In this document: positions 14,201 through 26,402 of the stretch, in pieces
Layout of the letters: each line of letters opens with the position of its first letter
How positions within the stretch are numbered: position 1 is the first letter of the stretch
NCBI GenBank assembly: GCA_914767715.1
Contig: OU612073.1
Coordinates: 6,448,001-6,512,000, forward strand
Origin: Membranipora membranacea
Lineage: Eukaryota; Bryozoa; Gymnolaemata; Cheilostomatida; Membraniporidae
Reading direction: 5' to 3'
DNA length: 64,000 nt
Translations under genes and position numbers: made by a program
Notes under the pieces: model-generated
Databases searched by the model: none
Seen by the model: only the letters and a program-made list of their open reading frames with translations
Told to the model about the DNA's origin: nothing

Positions 14201-17200
14201 GGTTATAAAAACTAGATGAATAACCGAGATGAGAATGTTGTGAGGAGGATGTAAATGGTGATGCTGATTGAAACTAAATAATGTGAAAGAATAAAGAGAA
14301 ACCTGGTTGTGTGGCGTGTTTTGGGAGGGCTTACAAGGTTGCGTCAAGGGTCATAGAAATGCATAAGTGCAAAATCTCATCTGCCTTTTTATGAGATCTT
14401 GTTTGTTATATCAATGACTTTATTTAGTATCTTTGGTATCATGGCAAGCTATGAATGAATACTACTGCCAATGCCATATTTATAATCTTTGCTACTGCAG
14501 CACCTAGCCACCCTACCTAGCCCTTTCTTTGTAACGCTAGATTGGAAAGATAAACTTCACAATGATAGCTTTTAGCTACAGATTGCACTACGACAATAGC
14601 ATGAAAGCAGTGCCGCAAAATCTCAATCTATTATCTACTATACTATCAGATTCTTATCTAGGCGCTGCTTGAATCAGACTGTGATTTCGCTGCACGCAAC
14701 AGAAATTGATTTAGGCATCATATCTGCTGCCATTTAGGCCATATAATCTCGGCAATAACAAATTAAAACCCCACTTAAAATTTGTGAAAAGTTGTGGGTA
14801 TCTCAAAGCTCTGCTCATAGCTAAGGAATGGTCAAAACGGATCGGTGTGTCACCAAGGAGCTACCAAGGTTTGGCATTGCTATGCAGTACCAAATCATGA
14901 TAAGTGATTTCAAATTATCGCTTAAATTAAGTTCTTATGAAAAATACCATCTAAATAGCATAGCAGAAGGTCGTAGAATGGAAACATCAAAGGAAAACCA
15001 AACCAATGTATCCCCATAATTGAACCTTGTTGGGTTTCAACCTTGCTACCACACAGTTCCCAGTACCCATGACCTGAATTGATTAGGCCTACAGAAAATA
15101 AGAGTAGATAGAGATTGGTATCAACATTTAATCAGCAATGCACTCTGCTTTCGTGGATTGCATTTTGGGAACGCTGGTGCCACAAAACATGATACGGCCA
15201 AGACGGACACTGGCCCCACGGACACTGGCATCACGCAGATACAACAAATTGCTATGGCCAGCGGGAACAGCTGTGAAAATACCATATTGAATAAAACTTT
15301 TTCTATCACACATTCCTAACGTCAAATTGGACCTTTTCTATACATTCACAAAAACCCTAAACCCTTTGTTTCGTTCAGCTATTTAATGCACATTCAGCTG
15401 AATGTTATGCATATTTTATTTCTTTGTTTTTGTTTTGATTAATACTTTTTCTACAATGAGTTGAATATGCTGTGAATCATAGAATGACCATTCTATGATA
15501 CTGGGGTATGGAGCATATCAGAAAACACTGGCTGAGCCCCCCCCCCCCCCCCAGTCTCTTGCCCCCTGACGGGGATCAGTGCTGACTGACAAACTGGCAG
15601 TCAAACAAATCCCCACCAAACATCCGTAAAAACTCAAATAGATCGAAATAGAGTGGTGATCTCACTGAGATTCTAATCAAGCCATGGTCTTTGGGGCGCA
15701 TGTCAAACAGTTTAGGTTTCTTTGCACAGGCAACATGTCATAACCCAATATCATCATTGTGACAACTTGCAGCAAACACACAAGAACCAACAAATTTTTC
15801 TTGAAAATCAAACAAAGAAATTCGATTCAGTTGACATTAAAGTTACTGGTTGTGTGTAGACTGTCAACTTGGAAATATTTGAATCTCACTAAAACCAAAA
15901 CTAAACTAGGCAGTAGTAAATTGGTGAACATATGTGAGTTAGGGTTCCATGCAGCATATTATGGTTCGCATGAAAATTTGTGAGGTGAGATAAAGTCTAT
16001 GGGTGATTACTGCGGAATGGTAACTTCAGTGTATAGGAAGGATCGGAGATGACTTCTACCGAAGACAAATATTGTATAAAGATGATGTGAGAGGCAATCC
16101 TATCCCCGGAAAAAGTATTTGGGTAATCCCCATCACTCCCACTGCTTGTCAGCAGCATTATCATTCATAAGACCTACAATAACTATGATCTGCAGTTGGT
16201 ATCCTTACCACAAGCTATACACCAGAGCTGCATCTTCTATAGAAGTTATAAATCCTTGGAGAAAGTTAGACTCAAACGGCTTCGGCGTACAACTATCTCA
16301 AAACTGTGTTCACCGACTTCCCTCAGCTGACAATTGCTATCTCTGGGATATTGTAGCAGCACTTCACTTGTAATAATCCAATTATTCTTAGGGTTTCTTC
16401 TAGTAGACGTCCTGTTCCTATGTTTGGTATCGTGTGAGAGTTAAACCACCTCTTATGCCTCTGTTTAATAGTCAACTTGTCAATGTAATGATGATTATTG
16501 ATTCAGCTGTCCAATCAATCACACCGCTGACAGGGCTGTCGCGATGATAGGCTCAGCAGTGTGCACTGTCCATAGAAAGTGTCCCCCTGATGATATGATA
16601 CAAAACTAACTGTCCCAAGGATCGATAATTGTCACACCTCCCCAATTAATATCAATACTGAGCAATTCAGAGAGAGGCTAGTTGAAATTGATCCCCAAAT
16701 AACTTGTAGTTGACAGACTTGACTAAGACGCGTTTTTCGTTTCTTCCAACAGTGCGGTGCGTGAGCCCAGCAAAAGTTTATAAATGCCCAGACACAGCAA
16801 GTGTCCTCCTTTGGTCTCAATCACTCGTAGTTGAGCACACTGCAGTGTATTTGATCTGACCTTTCAGCTGGCTTAGAGTTCAGACACTTTTATGACAGCC
16901 TTGAGAGCTTTTCCTTCTTCAAGTCTTTGAAGCTTATCACTATGAGGGTAACAATTATATGATAAAGTCCTTGAGATTACACAAGTAGTGTGAAGCAGTA
17001 CCCCAGTACAGCGCTGCTGGTAGTCTTGCAGTTGACTTGCAGTTCTATGTTACTCACTGTCACTAACATTCGCTCTCGAGTCTTCAGCCTCCAGCAAGGC
17101 GTAGATTATCAGTGAGGTCCCTAAGATCCAATATTATCCATGTTCTGTCATTACTTTCCTTTAGCGTTCTTCTTATATGCTGTACACAGTCAATTTATTT

Positions 17201-20200
17201 TAACTCAGCAGCTATTTATATTCATCCAAGATGCCAGTAAGCTGTATCATTTTGTTGTCATCACCATATAACTACAGCTAGTTATGTTGAACAGTGTACT
17301 CCTCTAAGCAAAGTTGTTCGAAAACTTCGCGAGAACTAGATGTCAGTAAAGCAAAGTGTGTGTCTATGAGGAGCTGTGATCGACGCCCAGTTAGGAAACA
17401 CAATTATTTTGCGAGAACCTCCTGCTTAATAACTAGCTGCAAGCTCCGTCAGAGTAGCACTCAACTCAAAAAGATAGAGCCCAACTCCCTACCCACTTAT
17501 TAGCTAGCGAGCAAATGATAACAAAAGAAAGTGTAAATCAATGAGAGCTGTGCACAGTGGCTCTCGCTGAAAAGATACATTACATGTGGCTGCTTCTATA
17601 TGTTCGTACAGTATTCAAGTAGTGTGCTCAAGTGCGTTCAAATTAAATTCCCCCAACAATCAAAACGTACCCAGTAGGCCTGAACACAAAAAACCCTGCA
17701 CAATGATATTTAGCTCTGATAGTACACAAGAGGGTTACAAAAAGTATTTGCACAGCGCACCATGCTCGTGTTGACAAAGACTTAGTCCTGACAATTAAAT
17801 CACGGTGGCACTTAGATTGAATTAAATATGGTATAATGTTTAAGCCTGCATTTAGTGACTTGGAATGCCAATTGAAACCAACTGGAACAGGATTTACTGA
17901 AGAAATATTCAATGTTTGAAAACATCACTGGTTAACAATCAAAGCTATGTTACAACTCCAAGTAGGCCTAAACCTGGACCTGATTGTCCATAAATATCCA
18001 GATTAGATTGATCACAATTTGATCAAATAAAATGCAAATCATAGGGCCCTACCATACAAGGATCAGCTTATCTAATATATTCCTTTCTATTTCAGCCTAA
18101 ACATAATACCAGGTGCCCGAATGAAGTCCTATGAATCAATCTGTCAACTCATAAGAGGAAATGAAATTTATTTTTTAGAAGCAGTTTACTAGAAAGGCCC
18201 GCATTTTTAACAGCCCCTTCTAGTTCCTTTAGCAGGGAAGACACCCTGACCATCAAAAATTGAAATGCTTGTTGAGTGCTAATGAATGGCAAATAAAAAG
18301 AATGTGAGTGAATCTATGCACTATAATTAGGAGTTGTCCATCCCATGATGCAAAGAAAAAAAGAGCAGACAACTACAATTCTATCTATGTAAAGTGAGTG
18401 GTGAGTGAATGAAGCTATTGGTAAGAGGATTGTTTGAAGATGGTGATATTGTGTTACATGCTTAAACCCTCAATTATGGTTGCTGAAAAAAGGAGATCAA
18501 CTGATGGGGCATCTCATAAACCATCTGCAGCACATCTTGGGTTGGTTTATATATGACTAGGCTAGTCAACTAGCTCTGACAACATTCTAATCTACCTGGA
18601 ATATTAGCTTCGGTATTCACCAACAACACCAAACATATAGGCCTGGGTGATGGTATTACAATACACAGTAACATTTTTCCCAGTTATCCCGCAAGATAAT
18701 TTGCAAAACTTTCCTTTCATTACTTGTTGCGCACACCAACAAGGCCAACTCTTTGTAGCCAATTCCTGGACTATTTTTGGAGCTTTCGCATTGAGTACAA
18801 CCCATAAAAGGTGATTTCAATTTTCATGCCAACCAAGTTGACCCATCACAGCATACATCTAAGTATGGAAGACATACCTCTGCGAGAACTGATGCAGGAG
18901 TCCTCATCAAATCTGTCCAAAGCTTCCTCTTCTAATTCTGCTGGTTCAGGACTAGTTGGCTTGATGCTGCAAGTAAACAGAAAATTCATCATCAGTCAGT
19001 CATCATGGGCAGACAGTACATAGGACAGAAAGTACATGGGGCAGAGTGTACATGGGACAGAGTGTGTACATTCCTTATCTTTTCATAGATAATATTCAAA
19101 TTGAACATCAATGGCTGCCATTACCATTAATATTCAATTACAATCAACTTCAGGTTACGTTGATCCATAATTTATAAGGTGTACGGGTTTGTCAGTGAAA
19201 TAATGGCCATCAATTTGGTTGCAACAACCTGCCTGCCAAGCGACTGTTAGAAATAATTGTAGGAAGCAGCTCATTTTTTGCGAGATCGCTTTCCTGAGGC
19301 CATAAAGAGTTCATCTCCATTCCAAAAATTAATGATTGCCGAAGCGCAGCCAGCCGATGATGAAGCAGGTAGAGTTTGATAAAGGAGCTAATTTGTGATT
19401 AATTAATGAGACTCAGCACACTATGATTTGTGTAGCCCAGTATGAAATGTCAGCATAATGTCTGTTTTCCGCCTAGGTGTTCTCAAGTAAGCAAACACCA
19501 CTGACTCATGAGTTAGATTGGATTACTGAACACAGACCACTGCACAGCGGATGGGTATTATGCAATTAACTTGTGTGTTTGTCCTGGCTTTTAACATACC
19601 ATCACTCAAAGAAAGAAAATCACCAATTTCAGCAAAGAGTTTTTCAGAAAACTTTGGGCTAAATGACTTTTTCATTGCTCATTACTCATATTTGACAAGA
19701 CTGCACTTTCTAGTTGCGCTGAAATAGTTTGGGCATAATTTGCCTCCCTGTTTTGTACTACTACTACAAGGCATAACATTTTGTGAATTAGCTCTAATTG
19801 AAATTCTTAACAGCTAATGGCTTGTTTTCTTTTTCAGGAGCTATGTTGGGCAAGCCTGCCGATACTAGTATAGCAACACAACACCTGTGGCAAATCAAAG
19901 CAAATCAATTGCCTTTTCTCTTTATTTAGGGAGGGTTCAACAGTCTGCTGAGCTTTAGAAACTTGCCAGCTTTCTTCATCCTGCCAATAGATTGTATGGC
20001 GAGTCGATGGGACAGTTTCGCTCAACTTCAAGGAATTAGTAAAGTAAATGCACCTAAGAGCATTGATTAAATAGTAGCTAAGCCCTCTTACAAAATGAAT
20101 ACGAAATCAGGCCAGCATATGGATCTAGCTCATAAGAGGTGCTGCATAACTGAGAGTTAAATCTACTCTGTAATTCTCAATGACAATTATCGAACTGTGA

Positions 20201-23200
20201 ATCTTACAGCAAGTTTATAGCGAAGCCGTAACAGTATTATCATAAAATCATTGGCAATTTGAGCCAGACCCATGACTCACATTCACAATTTATAGGAAAT
20301 TTATAACTATGAATAGGAATCACCAAGACTATCAGATAGAGTAGAAAGCCCCCTTTATGCTCGTGATTGGCACTGGTTCAAATTTAGCTCGTAAAAATTT
20401 ACACTATAAGACTGAGTGTCAGGAAAGACTTATGGCTGGTTCACATTGTCCCAGATGACATTGGGATGCCATCCCAGATGCTTATCCCAGATGGTCCCAG
20501 TCTTATGTTCACATTATAAAATTCATCCCAGACTGGCAGTTAGGTTTTTGTCTGGGATAGTGCTGGGATGATGTTCACATTGTTTAGGATCGTCCCAGAT
20601 GATCCCATATCATCCAAATGTCTGGTTCACATAGCACCCAGATGCAAACTGAGTCTGGGTCCGTCTGGGATAGCATCGGGAAAGTTTGACGCTTACAAAC
20701 TTTCCAGATACTGTCCCAGACGGACCCAGACAGTCTGGTATTGTGTCATTTTCATGTTCACATTGACTGGGATGGCTATCTGGGATGGCCGTCTGGGACA
20801 ATGTGTACCAGCCATTAATATTTTTAGTTTAAAACCACTGAGGCTTTCTTTGGACAGTGTTTTTGTCTGTCCAATTGTGGGAATGGTTAAGTCCAGGCTT
20901 GAGATGATCATCTATGGTTGGCTTAATTAGGTCAGACCTCATTGACTTTGAACATCAAATGGCGTGACTTCTTACCAATTTGTAGAGTCTCTATCCAGAT
21001 AATTGTCACTTTGGATAGGGCCTTGCCCGTCCTAAACTGTCTCAAAAACACCTCTACACTGTCAGTGACCAGCGGTGACGAGGATTTCGCTAAGCTAATT
21101 GTAGAACGCTAAGTTCAATGCATGAGATTAGTGTCAATTAGAGATTTGATCCTTGTGCATAAAAAACACTCTCAAGAGCCGAACTTATCAGGCACATAAA
21201 TTTCATTAATGTATCACAATGCAAACTGTAATTTGGTGCACCCAGGGAGTTATCTTGTTTTTCCTAAATGTTGCTTGCCCCTTTTAAGTTTTCACGTAAC
21301 GTAACGAAGCACTTGTCTATAAGTAAGTTGTAGGTATTCTGATGACACTACATCACACTGCCATAGTGTTTAACCAAACCTATCTATGACAGGGCAACAC
21401 AAGTGGCTGCTGAGTGTCAACAGAGCAGCTTTGACACAACGTAACATGAGAGTAGGATTGCTATTATTACACAATACCGATATCTTTGTTCTACTTAGCT
21501 AAGCACTCTAGCAGTGATAACAACTACCTGGGACACTTTCACTCAATCTCCACACTGATCCATACACTAATTGGTAGGGACGGGTCGACTGAGCCGACTG
21601 AGACAGAATGATTATGACATATTTATTGAGCTGGGCAGGAAACTCGGGTCTTCACTGGAGACAATTCGATTCATTTGTGTAGATTCTCTATTTAACCATT
21701 CTCCCTGATTTAACGGCCCTGGCTGCCTCAAAATGCGCTGGTTAACCACTTAAAACACAAAATATAATGTAACTGGCCATAATTCTGGTCTTTTTTGAGC
21801 GATAGACCAGCTGCACCAAGCTAAACCTAAAGCCACTAGTGGCAATTGAGTCCTTGGAAAACGCCTTGACCCGGTGAACTTTTGGTACTCTTTAACTTTT
21901 TTATATTACAGAAAATTGAGGCGAGTACTAAAACAGTGTCGTGCTAAAACAGTGTCGTGCAATAGGATAATAGTGTCGTGTAATAGGATAATTCCAAAGC
22001 TAACTACTGCAATTATTGAAACATTTCGGTCACCATGGTTGTTCAATGTTTTCGGATGAACAGTGGACCTCTCACGCTGCCCATTTGATGCATTTTTTGC
22101 CTAATTTTATATAATTCAGCCCTCCTATCAGGGAGGATGAATAAAAATACAGAACAGCCCTTTATCATTATTAGCACAGCGTGATTTATTGGCCCCAGGT
22201 CAAATCATTAATATTCATCATATTACAAGTGTATTAGCGTGAAAAGACTGCAAAAAAAGTCCAACTTATAATGTGAAAAATCCCTTGGTAAGGTTTTAAA
22301 TTCTATAAATACACTGTCCATGAGAGCCAATGTGTCAATGTACTAAGATACCAGCAGGCCTATGTTTATATTGTTGATATATTGATTGATACAAAGTAGT
22401 GAGTTCCATTTGGCTGCCATCGGATGTATTCAGTCTCTCTAGAAACACAACCCTAACTAACATGTCCGGTTATTAACCATCATGGTAGAATTTAAACGGA
22501 TTTATATGGCTCACATCCAGGCATTCTGACAAACACACAAATTATGGTTCTACCCGACCACTACCCTGATGATGAGTAGTCATGGCTGAACCTAAACAAT
22601 TTTAATCGGCACACTACTGAGACTCCAAGTCATCAACTTGTTTGAATTTGTTGTAGCGGAGCAATGTCTATAGATAGACCGGGTAGCTACAGTTGAACCT
22701 TGACAATTTAATCAGCACAACACTGAAACTCATCAATTTGTTTGAAATTTGTAGCTACATTGAACTGTCTATCAACAGAGACTACCGATAACAGAGACTA
22801 CCAATTTGTGCATATCCTACATCTCAGGTCAATGATTACTCGATCAGCGCGAGTATTGAGGTGCCTATCAGGGTTGAGTGTATTTCGCTGTCCTGATGTG
22901 ACACTCTTGGCAGTGTTTATATCCTGGGTACACCAGAGTGTTGATTTATCACTGGGTGTCAGTTAGCTATTTCTTAGACTAATATTTACACTGATGACAT
23001 GATAAAGTAGGTTGTATGTGCAAAGATGAAAGATCAATGCCGTCGGCAATATTTAGCCCTCAGGACTATGTATCTCTATCCCACATTACAAAGTTCACTG
23101 AAAAATCTGCGGTGAAGAAATGCAATATTCATGCGTTTGAGATTTAACCATAACATTTGAGATCTAAAAAGAAGTTCAACTTGATGGACAATGATATTCT

Positions 23201-26200
23201 ATTCAATCTTCTTTCTGTTTTTTTTTTCTATTTTTGTCTGGCACTGAGTGCAGAGCAATTCCAATAAGATGACTTTGGGTGCCAATAAAAGTATATATAT
23301 GCATACCGTTAAAAAGTGGTTTCCTACTGGACAAAACAAGATTTGCTCATCAAAACTTCATGAAAATTACTCAGTGGTAGTGATGTCAAAACACCGAGGA
23401 GTGAATATAAAGCCAACACAAGGAATTTAATGTAGCTGTTGCATTTTTTCCTCTGTGATGTGGTTTTTAATTAATGGTCAAGTTTTGAGCCTAAGTGGCC
23501 AAGCTTGGGTCCACTCAAGTTACCAATCGAAAGATATTGTGTGTAAAGTAATTGAATCTCTGAATGCTCTGAAAAAGTAATCAATCAAAATAGATTAAGT
23601 TTTGCTATAATATCTAAATGACCTGACGACAACGATGCCATTAAAATAAGCTGCCACATATTTTAGAAAGCTTACTGGCAGCAAAACTGAAGTATTCCTA
23701 TTTGCTAACAATCCTCTCATGTCCCAGCATTGACTTTGAACCTTTTCTTGTTATGATTGCGACAGCTGATGAGCTAACCATGTCTCAAACTTCTACCCAC
23801 GTACAAATCAATGACTACGCTCTGATGTCTCTGGCCGTCCTGAATACATTATTACATCTAGGAATATCTTATATTGGCACATATTTACAAAGTAACTTTT
23901 CCCTCTTTTTTTTATACTCAGAAGGTTTTGGAATATATTAACTAACAGGCATCTTGGACTATTAGAGCTAGCCAGACAGATATTAATGCCATTCAAGTTT
24001 CTTCAAACAGGAAGGCTGTTTCAAGTGTCAGCGCTTGGCAGTGCTTGGACTGAAATTAGATTTATATGACCTTCCTACATAGCTCCCACTACAGCCCGCA
24101 TCCTCTCATCAGACATCATATTCATTGACTGTGTGTAGACGGCACTTAGCGCCACTATAGTGCCACTGAAATCACATCACTATTTGATTGAGTTACCAAT
24201 GATCGGGCACGGATTGGCCAAACTTTCCCGTTGCAGACCCAGACACATGTTTATTGCTGAAATTATGTCATTTTCATGTTCACAGTGACTGGGGTAGCTG
24301 TCTGGGACAATCTGGGACAATATGGACCAGCCTTGACTCGCCAACTCACTGTTTAGGTATGAGGTGATTGCCACCGCCACGAGGTTCACTCGATCCTCCT
24401 CCCGGTACTCGTCTCTCTAGAGTCCCATTATCCGGTAACCGTATATCCTCAGCACCGATCTGTGACTGTGTGTCTGACGAATCGGCCGCAACCAACTACA
24501 GATAGATCAAGGAATAAAGGCTATAATACAACCATTATGATGTGAAAGATAAAGAAACAGATTCTCCAGCATCATGTGGGGACAGATGTACTTTAAGTTA
24601 ATGTATAACTTGGCCATCATAGACTTAAACAAATATATCACTATCGCTATAAATTGCTGTGTTATGTGGGAAGATTTGGTAGATTGAATCTCCTCCACCC
24701 ACACGGCAAAAAACCAAAACACGTAAAAGTTAAAATCCCAGTTCTTCCAAGGTTTTCCAAGACTAGAGAACAATTGTCGCTTCTATGCTACAGTAGGAAT
24801 ACATGTTTGTATTGGAAAGAGAATAAAAGATAGTCCTGTTGCATCCATATGTAAATCTAGCATAGCGGTTGTTATTAGTTCATTCTCATTTCAAGAAAAA
24901 ACAAGAGCAATAAAACATTTATCTTTATTCTAATGAAATGTGGGTCAGTGTATGGTTATTATGATTTATGCTGCTATTTCAGTGTCTAGGATGTTCAAGG
25001 TTGGGTTCCAGGCAAACAGGACATGACGTTCTTATTTTGATTTATGCCAATCTGTGTTATAGATATAGATATTCTTGATATTACATGTCAGACACAGTGA
25101 CACTTCATGAATAGCAAGATGATGGTATGAGAATCTAGGTCTGTTCTAGTTCATGGCAGGCAGACTTTGTGGTCAATCAGTACTTAGTATTTATAGATCT
25201 CACTAAGAGGAGCTTTGTTCTCACTTGGCAACATGCTTTGAGATTACTTGGTCTACCAGAATGTAGTCAATTTTGAATTTAACCAGATGGTAGTTTACCA
25301 ATCATATACTTATTCACCGAAAATGTATTCCAAATTCATGGGAGGCAAAAAGTTAGTGGTTTACAGCAAATGATACGGCATCAGCAATCCTTACCCATGA
25401 GACCACTCTGCCATTGAAACACGGCAGCTTTGCATTATCGTCTATGAGTTCTTCTTTCACGACCCTAAAACAGAGCATAAAGACATGGTCATAGCATGCA
25501 GCTGTATTTACCTGTAGATATGCAAGTTTGATTCCAGAACTACATTTAGAGCCAATAAGATATTTAACAACAATAATAAATAATAACTCAGGAACACTTT
25601 TGAGTGTGCTGGCCTAAGAAACACACCATGTCATGAGTGGAGATAATCCAATGAACCAACAATGAAAATCATGACATCGTTGACAAGTAATTAACTCAAG
25701 CGCCAGTGGCACCTGCATTTAGTTAGGCCTAAGATTCCGGCTTGTAATGTTCAAGCAGGCATTGTATTAGGCTTCGGACTTGAAACATCCAGAGATCTGA
25801 TAAGCCATAGGAAAGGTTGATCAATGGACTGGTTAGCAATCTGTTTCATCCACCTGGCCCAAGCCATATTAGGTTAAGTGTTAAGAGTTAAGACTAACAA
25901 ACTTGATCTACATAGAAAGTAGATACTAAGTCAGATGTAGATGGTGATGAGTCTGACTATTACAAGATTGAAAGGTAGGCAACCACAGTGTGAGTGACTA
26001 CGGTCTATCTCTGTCAACTCAATGAAACTAAATCTATTCATTCATTCATGGTTGAACAGCAGAGCAATGAATGATGATGTATGCAACAGAAACATACAAC
26101 CAAAGAACCATAGTGAGATTTACTCATCTTAAAAGGATATCATATCATAGGCATGAGACAGATGTACTGGTTAAACAACAACAATCACATTTACATTCAT

Positions 26201-26402
26201 ATAATATAAACAAAGAAGACTGTACTCACCCAAAGTCATCATCCATTGACTTGAAAAAGTATTTGTGATTGGGTTTCTGGAGTGCATCCTTAAAATCCTT
26301 CAAAGTGACGTCTTTAGCAGGAATATTGAGTTTGATAAGATAAGGTGTATCTTCATCGCCTATGTGGTATATGATTTTAGTTTCCTCTTCCCCTGAACCC
26401 AT
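1..26402 (-). CDS. DVL: Dishevelled, Wnt signalling scaffold (3' end outside window)
   Basis: Cytoplasmic adaptor that links Frizzled receptors to the beta-catenin and planar polarity branches of Wnt signalling. Sixteen coding exons join in frame: 26402-26230, 25464-25395, 24495-24350, 18966-18878, 13724-13668, 12189-12063, 11665-11569, 8955-8883, 6272-6185, 5432-5304, 4686-4457, 3114-2962, 2672-2505, 2219-2099, 1709-1516 and 115 to beyond base 1. They encode at least 676 residues. Order seen: DIX (1-81), acidic Ser/Thr linker, Arg-rich basic patch ([11 protein letters not shown]), PDZ (about 265-350), proline-containing linker, DEP (about 440-530), then a Ser/Gly/Pro-rich tail. All introns seen are GT-AG. 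The ATG at 26402 ([13 protein letters not shown]) was chosen because it matches where family members start. An in-frame ATG at 26450 would add 16 residues unlike the family. The tail is open at base 1, so the stop lies outside. Confidence 0.96.
1714..1826. repeat. Three tandem copies of a 38-base unit with CCAAT core
   Basis: Three copies of about 38 bases share AGCCAATAARAACAGAG. The array starts a few bases upstream, in the DVL direction, of the acceptor for exon 1709-1516. The reverse complement of each unit contains a pyrimidine stretch (CTCTGTTYTTATTGGCTG), so the copy nearest the exon supplies the 3' splice-site tract. Confidence 0.8.
2505..4686 (-). CDS. DVL: DVL exons 11-13: PDZ-DEP linker and DEP domain
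   Basis: Exon 4686-4457 finishes the PDZ domain ([11 protein letters not shown]) and adds [20 protein letters not shown], a DVL hallmark. Exons 3114-2962 and 2672-2505 encode DEP, used for Frizzled binding and membrane recruitment: [30 protein letters not shown], then [19 protein letters not shown]. The position in LLxAG that is usually Lys is Arg here (residue 507 by my count). Confidence 0.95.
3122..3212. repeat. AT-rich low-complexity tract (CATATA/TATAAA)
   Basis: A run of ATATAA and ACATATA words lies just upstream, in the DVL direction, of the DEP exon acceptor. It is simple sequence with no coding signal. Confidence 0.7.
5304..8955 (-). CDS. DVL: DVL exons 8-10: PDZ domain
   Basis: Exons 8955-8883, 6272-6185 and 5432-5304 encode the PDZ domain, which binds internal or C-terminal peptides such as that of Frizzled. 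The peptide-binding loop reads [11 protein letters not shown]. It is followed by [20 protein letters not shown] and then [20 protein letters not shown]. The leading segment ([20 protein letters not shown]) is typical of DVL and separates it from other PDZ proteins. Two long introns (8882-6273 and 6184-5433) hold unexplained AT-rich sequence. Confidence 0.95.
6273..8882. other. DVL intron, no recognisable gene
   Basis: This intron lies between the first two PDZ exons. Short open frames at 7087-7419 on the minus strand and 7399-7653 on the plus strand overlap head to head. They match no family I know, and their composition follows the AT-rich background. No repeat was identified. Confidence 0.5.
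8956..11568. other. DVL intron with a short tandem duplication
   Basis: Intron upstream of the PDZ exons. The only structure seen is two direct copies of a 23-base unit at about 10505-10550 (core TAAACAGACAAACTGCATCA). An open frame at 8994-9287 on the minus strand lies close to an exon, but the flanking exons join in phase 0 without it. Confidence 0.5.
11569..24495 (-). CDS. DVL: DVL exons 3-7: linker and basic region
   Basis: Exons 24495-24350, 18966-18878, 13724-13668, 12189-12063 and 11665-11569 encode the stretch between DIX and PDZ. It starts with a serine-rich segment ([12 protein letters not shown]). A Ser/Glu/Asp segment follows ([17 protein letters not shown]), which matches the ESTS-DSDE pattern of the family and is rich in likely casein-kinase sites. 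The block ends with the basic patch before PDZ. The small 57-base exon ([19 protein letters not shown]) is supported only by splice signals and frame, yet it joins cleanly on both sides. Confidence 0.85.
12325..12389. repeat. Foldback repeat, GCCTGTCT...AGACAGGC family
   Basis: Begins GCCTGTCT and ends GTCAAGACAGGC, with ACCACCAACAACAAAA inside. These words are shared with the hairpin at 45814-45876 and the element at 58810-58873. It lies in the DVL intron between 12190 and 13667. Confidence 0.5.
13725..18877. other. Large DVL intron, about 5.1 kb
   Basis: Holds foldback copy A (13797-13926), a C homopolymer near 15538-15552 and otherwise unremarkable AT-rich DNA. Short open frames at 15121-15325, 15759-15983, 16119-16373 and 17294-17912 overlap on both strands and match nothing I recognise. 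Confidence 0.5.
13797..13926. mobile_element. Foldback element, TTTGCCTG family, copy A
   Basis: The two halves are imperfect reverse complements. The left half reads TGCCTGCATTAGGAGTTGCT then CTACTGGTCACG. The right half reads CGTGACCAGT, then GGGGAGCAACTAGGATGCAG and GCAAACTGGATCGAACAGG. Related copies lie at 33569-33686 and 53988-54074. No coding capacity, so it is a non-autonomous (MITE-like) element. Confidence 0.7.
19008..19072. repeat. Short tandem repeat, GGACAGARWGTACATG unit
   Basis: Four degenerate copies of a unit of about 16 bases (GACAG...GTACATGG) lie just beyond the acceptor of DVL exon 18966-18878. Confidence 0.65.
20433..20814. mobile_element. Harbinger-like MITE, 382 bp, with TTA target duplication
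   Basis: Both ends carry a 23-base terminal inverted repeat beginning TGGCTGGTWCACATTGTCCC, with one mismatch between ends. TTA flanks both sides (20430-20432 and 20815-20817). Three-base TWA target duplications are the mark of PIF/Harbinger transposons. The interior has repeated GATCCCA, CATCCCAG and GTCTGGGA words in both orientations and no transposase. Open frames across it are by-products of the repeats. Confidence 0.85.
22580..22765. repeat. Diverged direct duplication, about 110-base period
   Basis: The block with GAACCTAAACAATTTTAATC, then GCACACTACTGAGACT and CATCAACTTGTTTGAATTTG, recurs about 110 bases later as GAACCTTGACAATTTAATC, GCACAACACTGAAACT and CATCAATTTGTTTGAAATTTG. Non-coding. 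Confidence 0.6.
24220..24332. mobile_element. Truncated copy of the 20433 MITE
   Basis: Shares AACTTTCCCG, TGTCATTTTCATGTTCACAG and GTCTGGGACAATATGGACCA with the 3' half of the full element and ends in the same CCAGCC terminus. The left half is missing. The intact end lies 17 bases inside the intron from the donor of DVL exon 24495-24350. Confidence 0.75.
25395..26402 (-). CDS. DVL: DVL exons 1-2: DIX domain
   Basis: Exons 26402-26230 and 25464-25395 encode the DIX domain, which polymerises head to tail with itself and Axin to build signalosomes. Family blocks are visible: [14 protein letters not shown] near the start, [11 protein letters not shown] across the exon junction, VVKEE at 59-63 and [11 protein letters not shown] at the end. 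The VVKEE block contains the Val-Lys pair that is known in vertebrate DVL to be needed for polymerisation, so the fold should be functional. The split Gly codon at the junction is a phase-2 intron. Confidence 0.95.

Larger units (their letters stand above)
18967..24349. other. Large DVL intron, about 5.4 kb, with transposon debris
   Basis: Contains the Harbinger-like MITE at 20433-20814 and its truncated relative at 24220-24332. Also holds a short direct repeat of AGTGTCGTG words (21940-21990) and a diverged duplication of about 75 bases (22580-22765). No conserved coding sequence was seen. Confidence 0.6.

Noticed and set aside
15536-15553. C run, with similar C or G runs at 32057, 46361 and about 61540
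   Set aside because: Simple homopolymers. Only their length is uncertain, and no quadruplex pattern with spaced G blocks is present.
20568-20930. 120-codon plus-strand open frame and two minus-strand frames
   Set aside because: They run through the repeated words of the 20433-20814 MITE. The inverted structure keeps several frames open by chance.
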